The notes under the pieces: generated by a model | What the model was told of the DNA's origin: nothing | Seen by the model: only the letters and a program-made list of their open reading frames with translations | Database searches by the model: none | Made by a program: the position numbers and the translations under genes | Assembly (NCBI RefSeq): GCF_002863565.1 | Contig: NZ_PGUW01000010.1 | Span: 1 to 64,000 of the forward strand | Length of the DNA: 64,000 bases | Source: Bacillus sp. V5-8f | GTDB taxonomy: Bacteria; Bacillota; Bacilli; Bacillales; DSM-1321 | Reading direction: 5' to 3' | Shown: in pieces, positions 37,252 through 46,543 of the stretch | Numbering within the stretch: the stretch's first letter is position 1 | How the letters are laid out: each line of letters opens with the position of its first letter

Positions 37252-39573
37252 TTGAAAACAATAGGAAAGAGTGTAATTCGGAAAGAGGCATTTGAAAAGG
37301 TAACTGGAACCGCAAAGTATACAGGTGATTATCAGTCACAGGATCTGTTGCATGCAGCACTAGTAGTGAGTCCATACGCACACGCAAAAATTCTGGGTAT
37401 GAAAACAGCCACAGCAAGGGAGGTACAAGGAGTAAGGGCTATTATAACAGGTGAGCCTTTCCCGCTACTTGGAGAGGAAATCAGTGACCGACCAGCCCTT
37501 GCTTATGATAAGGTCCGATATTATGGGGAGCCGGTGGCTCTTGTTGTGGCCGATACGTTATATGCAGCGAAAAAGGCGGCCGCCCTTGTGCAGGTCCGTT
37601 ACGAACTCCTTCCGGTTGTAAATTCAGCAGCTGAAGCATTTCGAGAGGATGCTCCCCTGGTTCATGAACATCTAGGACGTTATAGAGTTAAACCAAGAAT
37701 TTTTCCTGAACCAGGAACAAATGTCGCCAACCGGACAAAAATACGTAAAGGAAATATGGATGAAGGTTGGGAAGCTAGTGAAATTGTCGTGGAAGCTGAA
37801 TTTTCTTTCCAGCCGTCGGATCATGCAGCAATGGAAACGAGGTGTGCTACAGCAGAAATAAAGCCTGGAGGTAAACTCATTATCTCCTCCTCATCCCAAG
37901 CGCCATTTATGATAAAGAGGCTGATCAGTGACTATTTTGGTGAAGAAATCGGCAAAATCGTGGTCAATACGCCTTTAGTTGGCGGAGGTTACGGAGGGAA
38001 GGCCTCCATTCAATTGGAAATATGGGCGTATTTAGCATCAAAAGCTGTTGGAGGAAGGCCGGTTAAACTGATGAATACAAGGGAAGATGACATGGTTACA
38101 TCCCCCTGCCATATCGGTCTTACTGCAAAAGTAAAGTTTGGATGTACGAAGGAAGGCAAGCTAAAAGCTGCTGAAATCCTATATTTGTTTGACGGGGGTG
38201 CTTATTCGGATAAGGCTGTTGATCTTAGCCGGGCAGCAGCTGTGGATTGCACAGGCCCTTATCATATCGAAAACGTCTGGTGTGATTCCCTTTGTATGTA
38301 CACCAATCACCCGTATGCTGCTCCGTTCAGGGGTTTTTCCCATTCGGAACTCTCCTTTGCCATTGAAAGGACCTTAGATATACTAGCTAGGAAACTACAA
38401 ATGGATCCCCTGGAACTACGTCATAAGAACGCCATTCTGCCTGGACACACAACCCCAACCCAAGTCCTCTTAAACCGCAGTAATGTTGGGAATTTACCGG
38501 AATGTATAGAGCGGCTGAGAAAGTTGATACAATGGGATGAAGGACAAGTCACAGTAGTGAATGATCGAATTCTTCGGGTTAAAGGTGTCAGCTGCAGCTG
38601 GAAAACGTCTACTATCGAAACCGACGCAAGCTCTGGTGTTATTCTGACGATGAACCCGGATGGAACAATCAATCTCATGTCAGGAGTAGTGGAAATAGGA
38701 ACGGGAACAAAGACAGTCCTTGCCCAGATGCTGGCTGAGTACCTAAAAATGGATGTTAATAATATCTATGTACGAATGAAAGTCGATACACAGACCACAC
38801 CGGAACACTGGAAAACGGTAGCGAGCCGCGGGACATTCATGGCGGGAAGGGCAGTGATTGAGGCGGCGGATGACATGATTCGCCAGTTGAAGGAAATTGC
38901 TGCGTGTGTTCTCAGAGCATCCGAGGATGACTTGGAAATAGCGGATAGCCGGGTTTTCCTTAGAGATGATCCGGGAATTGGATTACATTTCTCCAAGATT
39001 GGATATGGATATGAATTTCCGAATGGAAATTCTATTGGTGGGCAGGTCATTGGGCGAGGTAATTATATACTGCGTGGCATGTCGCATCTTGATCCCAAAA
39101 CAGGTGCCGGTAAGCCCGGACCGGAATGGTCTGTAACTGCACATGCCGTGGAAGTAGAGTTTGATAGACGTGATTACACCTATAAGCTGCTTAAAGCTGT
39201 AACAGTAGTGGATATAGGCAAAGTCCTCAACGAGAAAGCTGCAAGGGGACAGGTAATGGGAGCGATGAGTATGGGACTTGCATTCGGAGGAAGGGAAACG
39301 TTTGTGTTCGACAAACTGGGAAGGGTCCTCAATTCTCAGCTACGTACATACCGTCCCATCCATTATGGGGAAAATCCTGGTTATATCGTAGACTTTGTAG
39401 AAACACCCCATCTTGAGGCACCTTATGGAGCAAGGGGGGTGGGAGAGCACGGGCTGCTCGGAATGCCAGCAGCACTGGGAAATTGTCTGTCAGCTGCAGC
39501 TGGAGTTTCTCTCCACCATCTCCCCCTTACCCCGGAGCTGATATGGAGGACAAAGGAGGGAAAGATTACATGA
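37252..39573 (+). CDS. Molybdenum hydroxylase large subunit (xanthine dehydrogenase family)
   Basis: A 773-residue molybdopterin-binding subunit. It opens GKSVIRKEAFEKVTGTAKYTGDY; the molybdenum-site loops include GGGYGGKA, APFRGFSHSE (Arg next to Mo) and the base-catalyst Glu in GARGVGEHGL. This family hydroxylates purines, N-heterocycles or aldehydes; PucD is one member, but substrate-pocket residues differ. TTG 37252 follows GGAGG by eight bases. It is coupled (ATGA overlap) to the FAD subunit. Moco cytosine-dinucleotide insertion proteins are not encoded nearby. Confidence 0.85.
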   Translation: MKTIGKSVIRKEAFEKVTGTAKYTGDYQSQDLLHAALVVSPYAHAKILGMKTATAREVQGVRAIITGEPFPLLGEEISDRPALAYDKVRYYGEPVALVVADTLYAAKKAAALVQVRYELLPVVNSAAEAFREDAPLVHEHLGRYRVKPRIFPEPGTNVANRTKIRKGNMDEGWEASEIVVEAEFSFQPSDHAAMETRCATAEIKPGGKLIISSSSQAPFMIKRLISDYFGEEIGKIVVNTPLVGGGYGGKASIQLEIWAYLASKAVGGRPVKLMNTREDDMVTSPCHIGLTAKVKFGCTKEGKLKAAEILYLFDGGAYSDKAVDLSRAAAVDCTGPYHIENVWCDSLCMYTNHPYAAPFRGFSHSELSFAIERTLDILARKLQMDPLELRHKNAILPGHTTPTQVLLNRSNVGNLPECIERLRKLIQWDEGQVTVVNDRILRVKGVSCSWKTSTIETDASSGVILTMNPDGTINLMSGVVEIGTGTKTVLAQMLAEYLKMDVNNIYVRMKVDTQTTPEHWKTVASRGTFMAGRAVIEAADDMIRQLKEIAACVLRASEDDLEIADSRVFLRDDPGIGLHFSKIGYGYEFPNGNSIGGQVIGRGNYILRGMSHLDPKTGAGKPGPEWSVTAHAVEVEFDRRDYTYKLLKAVTVVDIGKVLNEKAARGQVMGAMSMGLAFGGRETFVFDKLGRVLNSQLRTYRPIHYGENPGYIVDFVETPHLEAPYGARGVGEHGLLGMPAALGNCLSAAAGVSLHHLPLTPELIWRTKEGKIT

Positions 39574-40409
39574 TCCCTTTCGATTTTGATTATTACAGGC
39601 CGAATACGTTGCAGGAGGCCGTAACCCTATATCACTCATTGGACGAGCAAAGGAAGAGGCCTATGTATTTTAGCGGTGGAACGGAAATCCTTACGCTCGG
39701 AAGAATTAATATCGATTATACGGAAGCTGTTATCGATATTAAGGCAATTAAGGAATGTAACACTTTGGAGATAATTGGAGATCAATTGGTTTTGGGTGCA
39801 GCGACAAGCTTATCGAGAATAGACGACGCCAATCCCTTCCCCTTATTGACCCAAACTGCAAAGGAAGTGGCCGACCGGACGGCAAGAAATAAAATCACAT
39901 TGGGCGGGAACATCTGTGGAAGGATATTTTACCGGGAAGCTGTCCTGCCGTTTTTATTAGCCGATAGTCAGGTGGTAATAGCGGGATTAGCCGGCCACAA
40001 GTTAAAACCGATAAATGAGGTGTTTCAGCAACAACTGCAACTGGGGAAGGGGGAGTTACTAGTACAAGTGATTACGGAAAGGATATATATACAGGCTCCT
40101 TATACTCACATAAAAAGACGAAGGCAGTGGGAGACTGGTTATCCCCTGATCACAGTGGCTTCGTTACGGGCAAAAGGACAGATAAGGGTCGCGATTAGCG
40201 GTCTCTGCCCATTTCCATTTCGGTCACCTGCCGTAGAGTCTGCTCTTAATCGAACCGACCTAGCTCCGGAAGATAGAGTAGACATTGCTATGCAGAAACT
40301 GCCTCAACCACTATTAAATGATACGGAGGGTTCTCCAGATTTCCGACTCTTTCTCTTGAGGAACACATTGATGGATATCATCACGGAATATGAGGAGGCA
40401 GTGTTTTGA
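39570..40409 (+). CDS. Molybdenum hydroxylase FAD-binding subunit
   Basis: A 279-residue middle subunit. It starts IPFDFDYYRPNTLQEAV; the FAD contacts are in YFSGGTEILTLGR and TLGGNICGRIFYREAVLPFLL (GGNI motif, here with less typical surroundings). ATG 39570 overlaps the large-subunit stop as ATGA; GGAGG lies eight bases upstream. It relays electrons from the [2Fe-2S] subunit to NAD+ or another acceptor. Confidence 0.85.
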   Translation: MIPFDFDYYRPNTLQEAVTLYHSLDEQRKRPMYFSGGTEILTLGRINIDYTEAVIDIKAIKECNTLEIIGDQLVLGAATSLSRIDDANPFPLLTQTAKEVADRTARNKITLGGNICGRIFYREAVLPFLLADSQVVIAGLAGHKLKPINEVFQQQLQLGKGELLVQVITERIYIQAPYTHIKRRRQWETGYPLITVASLRAKGQIRVAISGLCPFPFRSPAVESALNRTDLAPEDRVDIAMQKLPQPLLNDTEGSPDFRLFLLRNTLMDIITEYEEAVF

Positions 40410-40879
40410 TAAAGAGAATAACTGTGAATCTAAGCATTAACGAGGAAGATACGGAAGTGATTGTCCGTCCTGCAGATACACTGCTTTATGCTTTAAGAGA
40501 AGGGCTGGGATTGACGGGGGCAAAGCCAGGTTGTTTGAATGGGGATTGCGGGGCATGTACGGTGATGATAGATACAAACCCAATGAAGTCTTGTTTGATG
40601 CTGGCTGTTGAAGGAATTGGCAAGAAAATAACTACAATCGAGGGTGTAAAAAACAGTCTCATCCAGAATGCATTCGTAGAGAATTTTGCATTTCAATGCG
40701 GCTATTGTACCCCAGGTTTCATCATGAACTGTGAGGCATTGCTTCTGCACCATCCAGATGCTGACGATCAAACATTGAAAGAATGGCTGGAGTCCAATAT
40801 ATGCAGGTGTACTGGCTACCAGGAAATCGAACAAGCGGTAAAGTCCTTATTAGTTAGTAATCCGTACCATGACGATTAA
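40406..40879 (+). CDS. Molybdenum hydroxylase [2Fe-2S] subunit
   Basis: A 157-residue small subunit with two clusters. Plant-type ligands are Cys43, Cys48, Cys51 and Cys63 (PGCLNGDCGAC); the second cluster is Cys98, Cys101, Cys133 and Cys135 (QCGYC and CRCTGY). TTG 40406 overlaps the preceding stop and has GAGGAGG upstream. It completes a large-medium-small operon. The downstream gap 40880-41412 shows no gene. Confidence 0.9.
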   Translation: MIKRITVNLSINEEDTEVIVRPADTLLYALREGLGLTGAKPGCLNGDCGACTVMIDTNPMKSCLMLAVEGIGKKITTIEGVKNSLIQNAFVENFAFQCGYCTPGFIMNCEALLLHHPDADDQTLKEWLESNICRCTGYQEIEQAVKSLLVSNPYHDD

Positions 40880-41412
40880 GGATGCTAAACAATACACCCG
40901 TCGATAAGGCCTTCTAATGTACTTGAATCTAGAAAGAAAGGTTATTCTAAATATTCACAAATTGTACATAATTTATTGGTTAGATAGTCTGAAAGGAAAG
41001 AATTCAGGTCTAGTAAGCGTAAACAAATTAACTGATTGGATAAAATTCATGTTTGAGATAAGTTAGACATGACTGCTTTTTTAATATAAGGTAATTTTAC
41101 TAGAATATGATTATAAAATTTTGAGCAACAAAGACTATATAACTACTTTTGTCTGAGTCAATAAAAACAAAAGTTAGATGGACAAGAAATATGATTGAAT
41201 AGTAGGGAAAAATACCTAAAACCGGTTGGGCAACTTTCAATCCTTCTGTTTTTATATGAAATGGCTAGGTTCAGCAAATGTTTTTCCTTTAAATTCATAG
41301 AGAACCGGCAGCATGTACAATCAGATTTTAGTTAGGTATGTACATATTCAAATAAGTTTAAGTCCTAAACATTAAATTAGGAGAAAAATGAGAAAGGATA
41401 TGTGTTTTAAGC

Positions 41413-42498
41413 ATGTTGATTTTGGAAGGCTTTTTCATTAATTTTTGTATTCTCTGCACAGGCATTTTCCTGATCCATCATTATTTCACGAGTGAATTGG
41501 CACCTTCTAAAAACACGATTCGAAGACCTATTCGCCGTGGCATTATGCACGGGCTGTTTGGGATAATCCTGATGCACTTTGGCATCCAGCTAAAAGACGG
41601 CCTATTGATCGATTTACGAAGCATTCCAATCATGATGGCCGCGTATGTGGGCGGGGGGATTTCCGCTGGGATAGCGGCTGCAATCCTGATTGTATTTAGA
41701 CTGTCCATGTACCCCATCACATTCGCATCCCTAAATAACATATATGTTTTGGGGTTATCCGCCATCGTGTTTTCGTTTATTTGTAGGTCCAGGTTAAGTG
41801 ATGGAAAGAAGTGGATCCTAATGCCTGCATCGTTTATCGTAATCCTTGGTTCCACGTTTCATTTGGTGGTACCCGAGGTTAAAATGGAAATCATCATCTT
41901 CATGCAATACGCCATTAGTGTCGGCTGCGGTGCTTTAGGCACCTATATGATAAAGTCCTATCTATGCCGTAACGATGAAAGTTATGAAAGGATCAAAGAA
42001 GCATCTAGGAAAGACCACCTTACCGGGTTACATAATGTCCGTTCCTTTGACCAGCAGATCAATGCCATATTTTTAAACGCTAAGGAACAGGGAAAGGAAT
42101 TGTCCTTACTGGCGATAGATATTGACCATTTTAAGGGAATCAATGATACCTATGGCCATCCTGCAGGGGACAAAGTCATCGCTAGGGTTTCGGAACTCCT
42201 TCTGCTTTCATCAAGGCCGGTCGATGTCGTTTCCCGTAATGGCGGGGAAGAGTTCAGCATATTGATGCCGGAATGTAATTCTCAATCCGCCGAGGCTGTG
42301 GCAGAAAGGGTACGGCTGGCGGTGGAAAAAAGCATATTTGCGATAAGCGAACAGGTGGAATTACGGGTAACGGTTTCCGTCGGCTATGCCACCATGAAGG
42401 ATGGAGACATTGGAACGGTCTCACAGTTAATAGGACAAGCGGACCAAGGTTTATACAAGGCTAAGCTAGGAGGGAGGAACCTGGTCATGGCAGGATGA
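41413..42498 (+). CDS. Membrane-bound diguanylate cyclase (5TM-LYT + GGDEF)
   Basis: A 361-residue protein. The N-terminal half has about six hydrophobic segments of the 5TMR-LYT type (residues 1-185, with GIQLKDGLLIDLRSIPIM); the C-terminal half is a GGDEF domain (DHLTGLHNVRSFDQQI). The active site reads GGEEF, and the product-inhibition I-site RPVD lies exactly five residues upstream, so it should make c-di-GMP with feedback control. The ATG 41413 ribosome-binding site is weak. Downstream 42499-42934 has no gene. Confidence 0.85.
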   Translation: MLILEGFFINFCILCTGIFLIHHYFTSELAPSKNTIRRPIRRGIMHGLFGIILMHFGIQLKDGLLIDLRSIPIMMAAYVGGGISAGIAAAILIVFRLSMYPITFASLNNIYVLGLSAIVFSFICRSRLSDGKKWILMPASFIVILGSTFHLVVPEVKMEIIIFMQYAISVGCGALGTYMIKSYLCRNDESYERIKEASRKDHLTGLHNVRSFDQQINAIFLNAKEQGKELSLLAIDIDHFKGINDTYGHPAGDKVIARVSELLLLSSRPVDVVSRNGGEEFSILMPECNSQSAEAVAERVRLAVEKSIFAISEQVELRVTVSVGYATMKDGDIGTVSQLIGQADQGLYKAKLGGRNLVMAG

Positions 42499-42934
42499 AT
42501 GTAGCGTAGCCGTTCACCAGGTAGGAAAAAGAGTGGATTTTTCTATGTAACTAAACATAAACTTATAAATTTGATAGGATAAATGATTTTAAAAAGACAG
42601 GAATCATATTGATTTTTGGTAGCTGAATAAGAAAGTATAAATGCTCCTTTGTTGGTTGATTTTGATTGGAAAAAATAAATTTGGCTTACGGCAATTCCGA
42701 CTAGACGATCTAGTAGAGTTTATGGATTCTAGTGCTTAGAAACAATTGAATCGTAGTACATTCAAGCAAAATAGGGTTGGTCCTATATTTGTTTAGTATT
42801 TGTCGAAGAAAACATTACATGTAAATAGGCAAACTTATTGAAAGATGAGGACGCAAAGTATCGGATCTAACATTCTTTTGAATTATGATGGCCGTACTGC
42901 CAAATGAGAAAAACTTGTTTGGGGGAGTTATAAA

Positions 42935-43411
42935 ATGGAAGATCAAAATGAGGTATTGAAGAAGATAATAGAAAGCCAGCCAGAAGTCATGCTGAAAAAT
43001 TTAAACAACTACAATGACCTTAGTATTGTAGACTACATGTTAATTCAAAGTCTCAGAGAACGGTTTCAGTTTAGCGATGGTGTGATTAATATATTGTTAC
43101 AATACGTAAAAGAAGAAGTAGATCCGTCTTTACAATGGATGTATATTGAAAAGATCGCGATTAATTGGCTTAGAGCAAACATTCAGACGGTTGAACAAGC
43201 GTTAGAGGCAGCAAAAGTTTGTCTCCCTACAAAAACGCAGGTAGAACCTTCATTGATATTGGAATACATAGGTAGTCAACTTGATTATAAAGTAAATCAG
43301 TTAGTCGAAATGTACAAAACAGAGGAAAGTAAAGAGTACGCATCGATCGGAATTGAAATACTTAGCAATATTTTAAGTGTTGATTTACTAGAAACATATC
43401 ATTTAAAATAA
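42935..43411 (+). CDS. DnaD/DnaB_2-like domain protein
   Basis: A 158-residue protein with a DnaD-type C-terminal domain: FSDGVINILLQYVKEEV leads into YIEKIAINWLRANIQT, which matches the YxxxIxxxW core that binds DNA in DnaD/DnaB proteins. There is no winged-helix half. GGGGGAG precedes ATG 42935. It is an orphan with unknown partner; a phage or plasmid origin is possible. The C-terminus (residues 100-158) is unassigned. Confidence 0.65.
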   Translation: MEDQNEVLKKIIESQPEVMLKNLNNYNDLSIVDYMLIQSLRERFQFSDGVINILLQYVKEEVDPSLQWMYIEKIAINWLRANIQTVEQALEAAKVCLPTKTQVEPSLILEYIGSQLDYKVNQLVEMYKTEESKEYASIGIEILSNILSVDLLETYHLK

Positions 43412-43540
43412 GGGGCTGCTCCGAAAAGTAGTTTTTGCACCACAAATGTTAAAAAACAAAACCCAAGAATGCTGTTATATCAACATTCGGTTTTTATTTT
43501 GGGAGATTTCTACCCTATAAAGGACTTTCTAGACAGCCCC
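43412..43540. mobile_element. MITE-like element with IS1182-type ends
   Basis: The left end GGGGCTGCTCCGAAAAG and the right end CTTTCTAGACAGCCCC form imperfect terminal inverted repeats (GGGGCTG shared exactly) around 129 bp with no coding capacity. Ends of this sequence are typical of IS1182-like elements. An internal ACCCAAGAATG...CATTCGGTTTTT hairpin may also terminate the upstream gene. No target duplication is obvious. Confidence 0.5.
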
Positions 43541-43649
43541 TTGTCCGACGAGTTTCTGACAAAAACACGGAGGTAGAAGGGAAACGTGAAAATACACTGG
43601 TTGGCGGGTATCTCAGTTAAAGAAACAAAACAGAATGTATAAGATGTGA

Positions 43650-43678
43650 TTTATTTTGTTAAGGAAATGTAGTATAAT
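43650..43678 (+). promoter_or_regulatory. Putative promoter of the EamA transporter gene
   Basis: TTTATT (43650-43655), a 17-base spacer and a perfect TATAAT (43673-43678). It would produce a leader of about 140 bases before ATG 43827. Confidence 0.5.
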
Positions 43679-43745
43679 TTTTTAAAAACATATAAAGAAG
43701 TGAAACCTTCTATAAATTCAATTAGATGGCTGTCGAAAACTGTAT

Positions 43746-43797
43746 AAGAGTAGATAAAATCCAACTCTTTTAAGGGAAGAGTTGGATTTTTTGTGTG
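43746..43797 (+). promoter_or_regulatory. Attenuator-like terminator with competing hairpin in the eamA leader
   Basis: AAAATCCAACTCTT (43756-43769) pairs perfectly with AAGAGTTGGATTTT (43777-43790), followed by T residues, between promoter and start codon. AAGAGT (43746-43751) can alternatively pair with ACTCTT (43764-43769), which would dismantle the terminator stem. This geometry suggests regulated termination. Confidence 0.5.
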
Positions 43798-43826
43798 ATT
43801 TAAAACAAAAAGGGGAGAAATAATAT

Positions 43827-44744
43827 ATGAAAATGTCAAAATCAATGGCAAATATACTGCTATTGATAACTTCAGTATTTTGGGGTTCAGGGTTTGTGGT
43901 AACCAAAATAGCATTAGACGCAAACGTGTCTGCTGGTTTTATAAATTTTGTTCGAGGATTTCTCTTTGTTGTTTGTGTGCTTCTGTTTTTTTATAAAAAA
44001 ATATGTAAAATGACCTTCCAGGACTTTAAAGTAGGTCTAATTGCCGGATTGCTTAATTTTGGCGGATTTATTACCCAAACAATTGGAGTCATTTATACCA
44101 CTCCATCAAATAATGCTTTTATTTCCGCAGTGTATGTGGTGATCGTGCCTTTAATGGCATGGATCATTTATAGGAAAGTGTTTCAACTAAAAAGTTTGGT
44201 CTCCATAGTTGGTTGTTTATTGGGAATGGTGATTATCACAGGAATATGGAACGAAGAGATTAACATTAATATCGGGGACGTATACACCCTTATCTGTGCG
44301 TTTTTTTACGCGGGTTCTATTGTCTACCTGGGATATAGCACACGAACAGCCGATTTTAGTGTTGTAGCGTTTATGCTTGCTGCTGTACAAGCAGTAGGCG
44401 GATTGCTGTTTTTCCTCTTCGTAGAGGAAGGGCAACTATCAAATGTTAGTTGGTCTGTTGCCATTGTACCATTGTTATACATGGGAATAATATGTTCCTT
44501 TGTGGGTCAAACCTTACAAGTTTTAGCTCAAAAACATACATCTGCAACATCAGCTGGACTCATCATGATGCTTGAATCGGTTTTTGGCAGCATGTTTTCA
44601 ATCACATTTGGTTTTGAACCATTTACCGTAAAGTTAGTAGTTGGTGGAATGCTTATTATGCTTTCGATTATTCTCATGGAAGTGGAATTAAAGCCGTTTT
44701 TATCAAGAACAAGGAAACAGCTTAGTATTAAGGAAAATGTTTAA
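43827..44744 (+). CDS. EamA/DMT-family transporter
   Basis: A 305-residue drug/metabolite transporter with ten predicted membrane helices in two EamA repeats (ITSVFWGSGFVVTKIAL in the first; LQVLAQKHTSATSAGLIMMLESVFGS in the second). Such proteins export metabolites or drugs. GGGGAG precedes ATG 43827. The leader carries a terminator/antiterminator pair, so expression may depend on a small molecule or RNA-binding factor. The substrate is unknown. Confidence 0.85.
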   Translation: MKMSKSMANILLLITSVFWGSGFVVTKIALDANVSAGFINFVRGFLFVVCVLLFFYKKICKMTFQDFKVGLIAGLLNFGGFITQTIGVIYTTPSNNAFISAVYVVIVPLMAWIIYRKVFQLKSLVSIVGCLLGMVIITGIWNEEININIGDVYTLICAFFYAGSIVYLGYSTRTADFSVVAFMLAAVQAVGGLLFFLFVEEGQLSNVSWSVAIVPLLYMGIICSFVGQTLQVLAQKHTSATSAGLIMMLESVFGSMFSITFGFEPFTVKLVVGGMLIMLSIILMEVELKPFLSRTRKQLSIKENV

Positions 44745-44801
44745 TCACTCATAAGAGAATGGTCGACTTTGCGGGGGGAAAAAGTCTAGCGGTTATCTTC
44801 T

Positions 44802-44826
44802 GCGGGCTTGTATCCCCGCCTTTTTT
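44802..44826 (+). terminator. Terminator after the EamA gene
   Basis: GCGGG (44802-44806) with CCCGC (44815-44819) and TTTTTT. A second hairpin with a long T-run lies at about 44926-44960. Confidence 0.6.
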
Positions 44827-44844
44827 ATTGTCACAAAGATTGTG

Positions 44845-44885
44845 AAATTTTACACTTAAACTAACGGGATAGGTTAGTGAAAGAA
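44845..44885. repeat. Dispersed intergenic repeat, copy C (left module only)
   Basis: TTACACTTAAACTAACGGGATAGGTTAGTG matches the left module of copies B and D without the GGCTGCC hairpin. Confidence 0.5.
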
Positions 44886-45033
44886 GGAATGGGTAAAAGA
44901 TTAGTCGAATTAATATTAAATGTAGGGCTTTACTTATTAGGTAAGGCTCTTTTTTTTTTTTAATAAACAATTAACTTAGATTTCTGTATACATATTCAGC
45001 TTAGTTTCGTTATAAATGATGAAAGGAGTGAAA

Positions 45034-45522
45034 ATGGTGCAGCCCTCGAATGAAGAAATAACAAGATTATCAAATGAAATATTTCAAAAGCTATGCTCGA
45101 TGGGGGCTAATCCTCAAGATGCTAAGGAAATTGTTCAAGAATCTTTATATCGTGGTTTCTTGAACATAGAAGGTATAAACGCAGGGTCATTTAGGTCTTG
45201 GCTTTACAGAGTTTCCATTAATCAATATTACGATATGTATAGGAAAAATAAACGTTTTACAATCATGGAGTTTGAAGATAATCATATCTCTGAAGAAAAT
45301 CATCCAGAAGATATGTTAATTAAACAAGAAGATAAAGAAGAATATGAAAAAGTATTAGAAAGATTAAAGCCGATTGAAAAAGCATTAATCAAAATGAAAT
45401 ACGAAGAGGATTATTCCTATAAAGAGATTGCTGGTCATCTAGATTTAAAAGAATCTAATGTTAAAACCTATTTGTATCGTGCAAGGAAGAAACTTGCAGG
45501 AATATTAAGGAGGGATATTTAA
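45034..45522 (+). CDS. ECF-type RNA polymerase sigma factor
   Basis: A 162-residue sigma70-family factor. Region 2 (NPQDAKEIVQESLYRGFLN, then FRSWLYRVSINQYYDMYRK) and region 4 (ALIKMKYEEDYSYKEIAGHLDLKESNVKTYLYRARKKL) are complete. AAAGGAG lies six bases before ATG 45034. The stop overlaps the start of the membrane anti-sigma gene, the typical arrangement for a cell-envelope-stress-responding pair. The target promoter is not obvious. Confidence 0.88.
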   Translation: MVQPSNEEITRLSNEIFQKLCSMGANPQDAKEIVQESLYRGFLNIEGINAGSFRSWLYRVSINQYYDMYRKNKRFTIMEFEDNHISEENHPEDMLIKQEDKEEYEKVLERLKPIEKALIKMKYEEDYSYKEIAGHLDLKESNVKTYLYRARKKLAGILRRDI

Positions 45523-46469
45523 TGACAAATAAACCGTTTAAACCAGGAGATATTGAGGGAATCGTTAAAAATGCTAAAAGGAAAAGTATAAAAAGGAACA
45601 TAATAATTACAACTCTTTTAATAATTATACTTGGATTTATTGCGATTATAGGTAATGGTGTAATAGTAAGTTGGGCATTTAATAAAGCTTCTGAAGGTAA
45701 CGAATTGCTATATGAAATTTCAGAACCAAATGTGGTTATTGGTCAAGCTAAACTTAGTTCAGGAATATTATCAGGAGAGTATATCTATCAAAAATACAAA
45801 TTGATTGAAGATAAAGTGGTCCCGTGGGGAACGGAACAAAAAGCCTTTAATGCTTTAGGTAAGAACACCCCTTCAGCCAAATATGATAGCGTTAGCAGCG
45901 GAGAAACTAAACAAGGAATACGATATTATAATCCAACTAACGGACAAAGAATGATGTTATTTTATCACCCATGGCTTGAATATAAAACAATTCAGAACGA
46001 TCTATCATTGATTGAAAAAGCACCTAGCGATGCAGTGATGGAAGTGGCTATCTCGTTTGATAGACCATTTTCAGTTAATGAGATTCAAAAGTTTCTTAAT
46101 TTAAGAAAAAAAATTACTTGGTATTGGGTAAATGATTATTATAAAAATGATAAGAAAAATTTACAAGGGCTACATGAAACGGGTGATTCTGCTTCACTAG
46201 TTTATGGTTTTAATGCTACTGCTGCTGGTGGAGATGGAGACACTCTAGGTCAAAACGAAGATGATTATATCGCAATCTTAACGAAATTAAAGGGTCTAGG
46301 AAGTTATGATTATATTGTAGACCGACTTCTTGAAACTGAAAAAGAAAATAGAAATGATGGACTAATACTTGGAGTAGTTGTGACAGGAACAAAAGATGAG
46401 TTGTTAAAACTAAAAGAAGATAAACATATTAGGGCAATATCATTAGGAGCAGTTGCAACAGATTTTTAA
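45522..46469 (+). CDS. Membrane anti-sigma factor (Sigma_reg_N/C-type)
   Basis: A 315-residue protein: a cytoplasmic N-terminus rich in Lys/Arg (residues 1-27), one membrane helix (about 28-53) and a long extracytoplasmic domain. The extracytoplasmic part (FYHPWLEYKTIQNDL, AISFDRPFSVNEIQKFL, LGVVVTGTKDELLKL) looks like the anti-sigma regulators of Bacillus ECF factors. It presumably holds the sigma factor at the membrane until a surface signal is sensed. It starts within the sigma stop region. Confidence 0.8.
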   Translation: MTNKPFKPGDIEGIVKNAKRKSIKRNIIITTLLIIILGFIAIIGNGVIVSWAFNKASEGNELLYEISEPNVVIGQAKLSSGILSGEYIYQKYKLIEDKVVPWGTEQKAFNALGKNTPSAKYDSVSSGETKQGIRYYNPTNGQRMMLFYHPWLEYKTIQNDLSLIEKAPSDAVMEVAISFDRPFSVNEIQKFLNLRKKITWYWVNDYYKNDKKNLQGLHETGDSASLVYGFNATAAGGDGDTLGQNEDDYIAILTKLKGLGSYDYIVDRLLETEKENRNDGLILGVVVTGTKDELLKLKEDKHIRAISLGAVATDF

Positions 46470-46543
46470 ACTCGTTCATAAAAATTCGTTAAATAATTGG
46501 GGCTTCAGTTAAACAAAGAATTTTCGAGTGAGTTTGTGAACAA

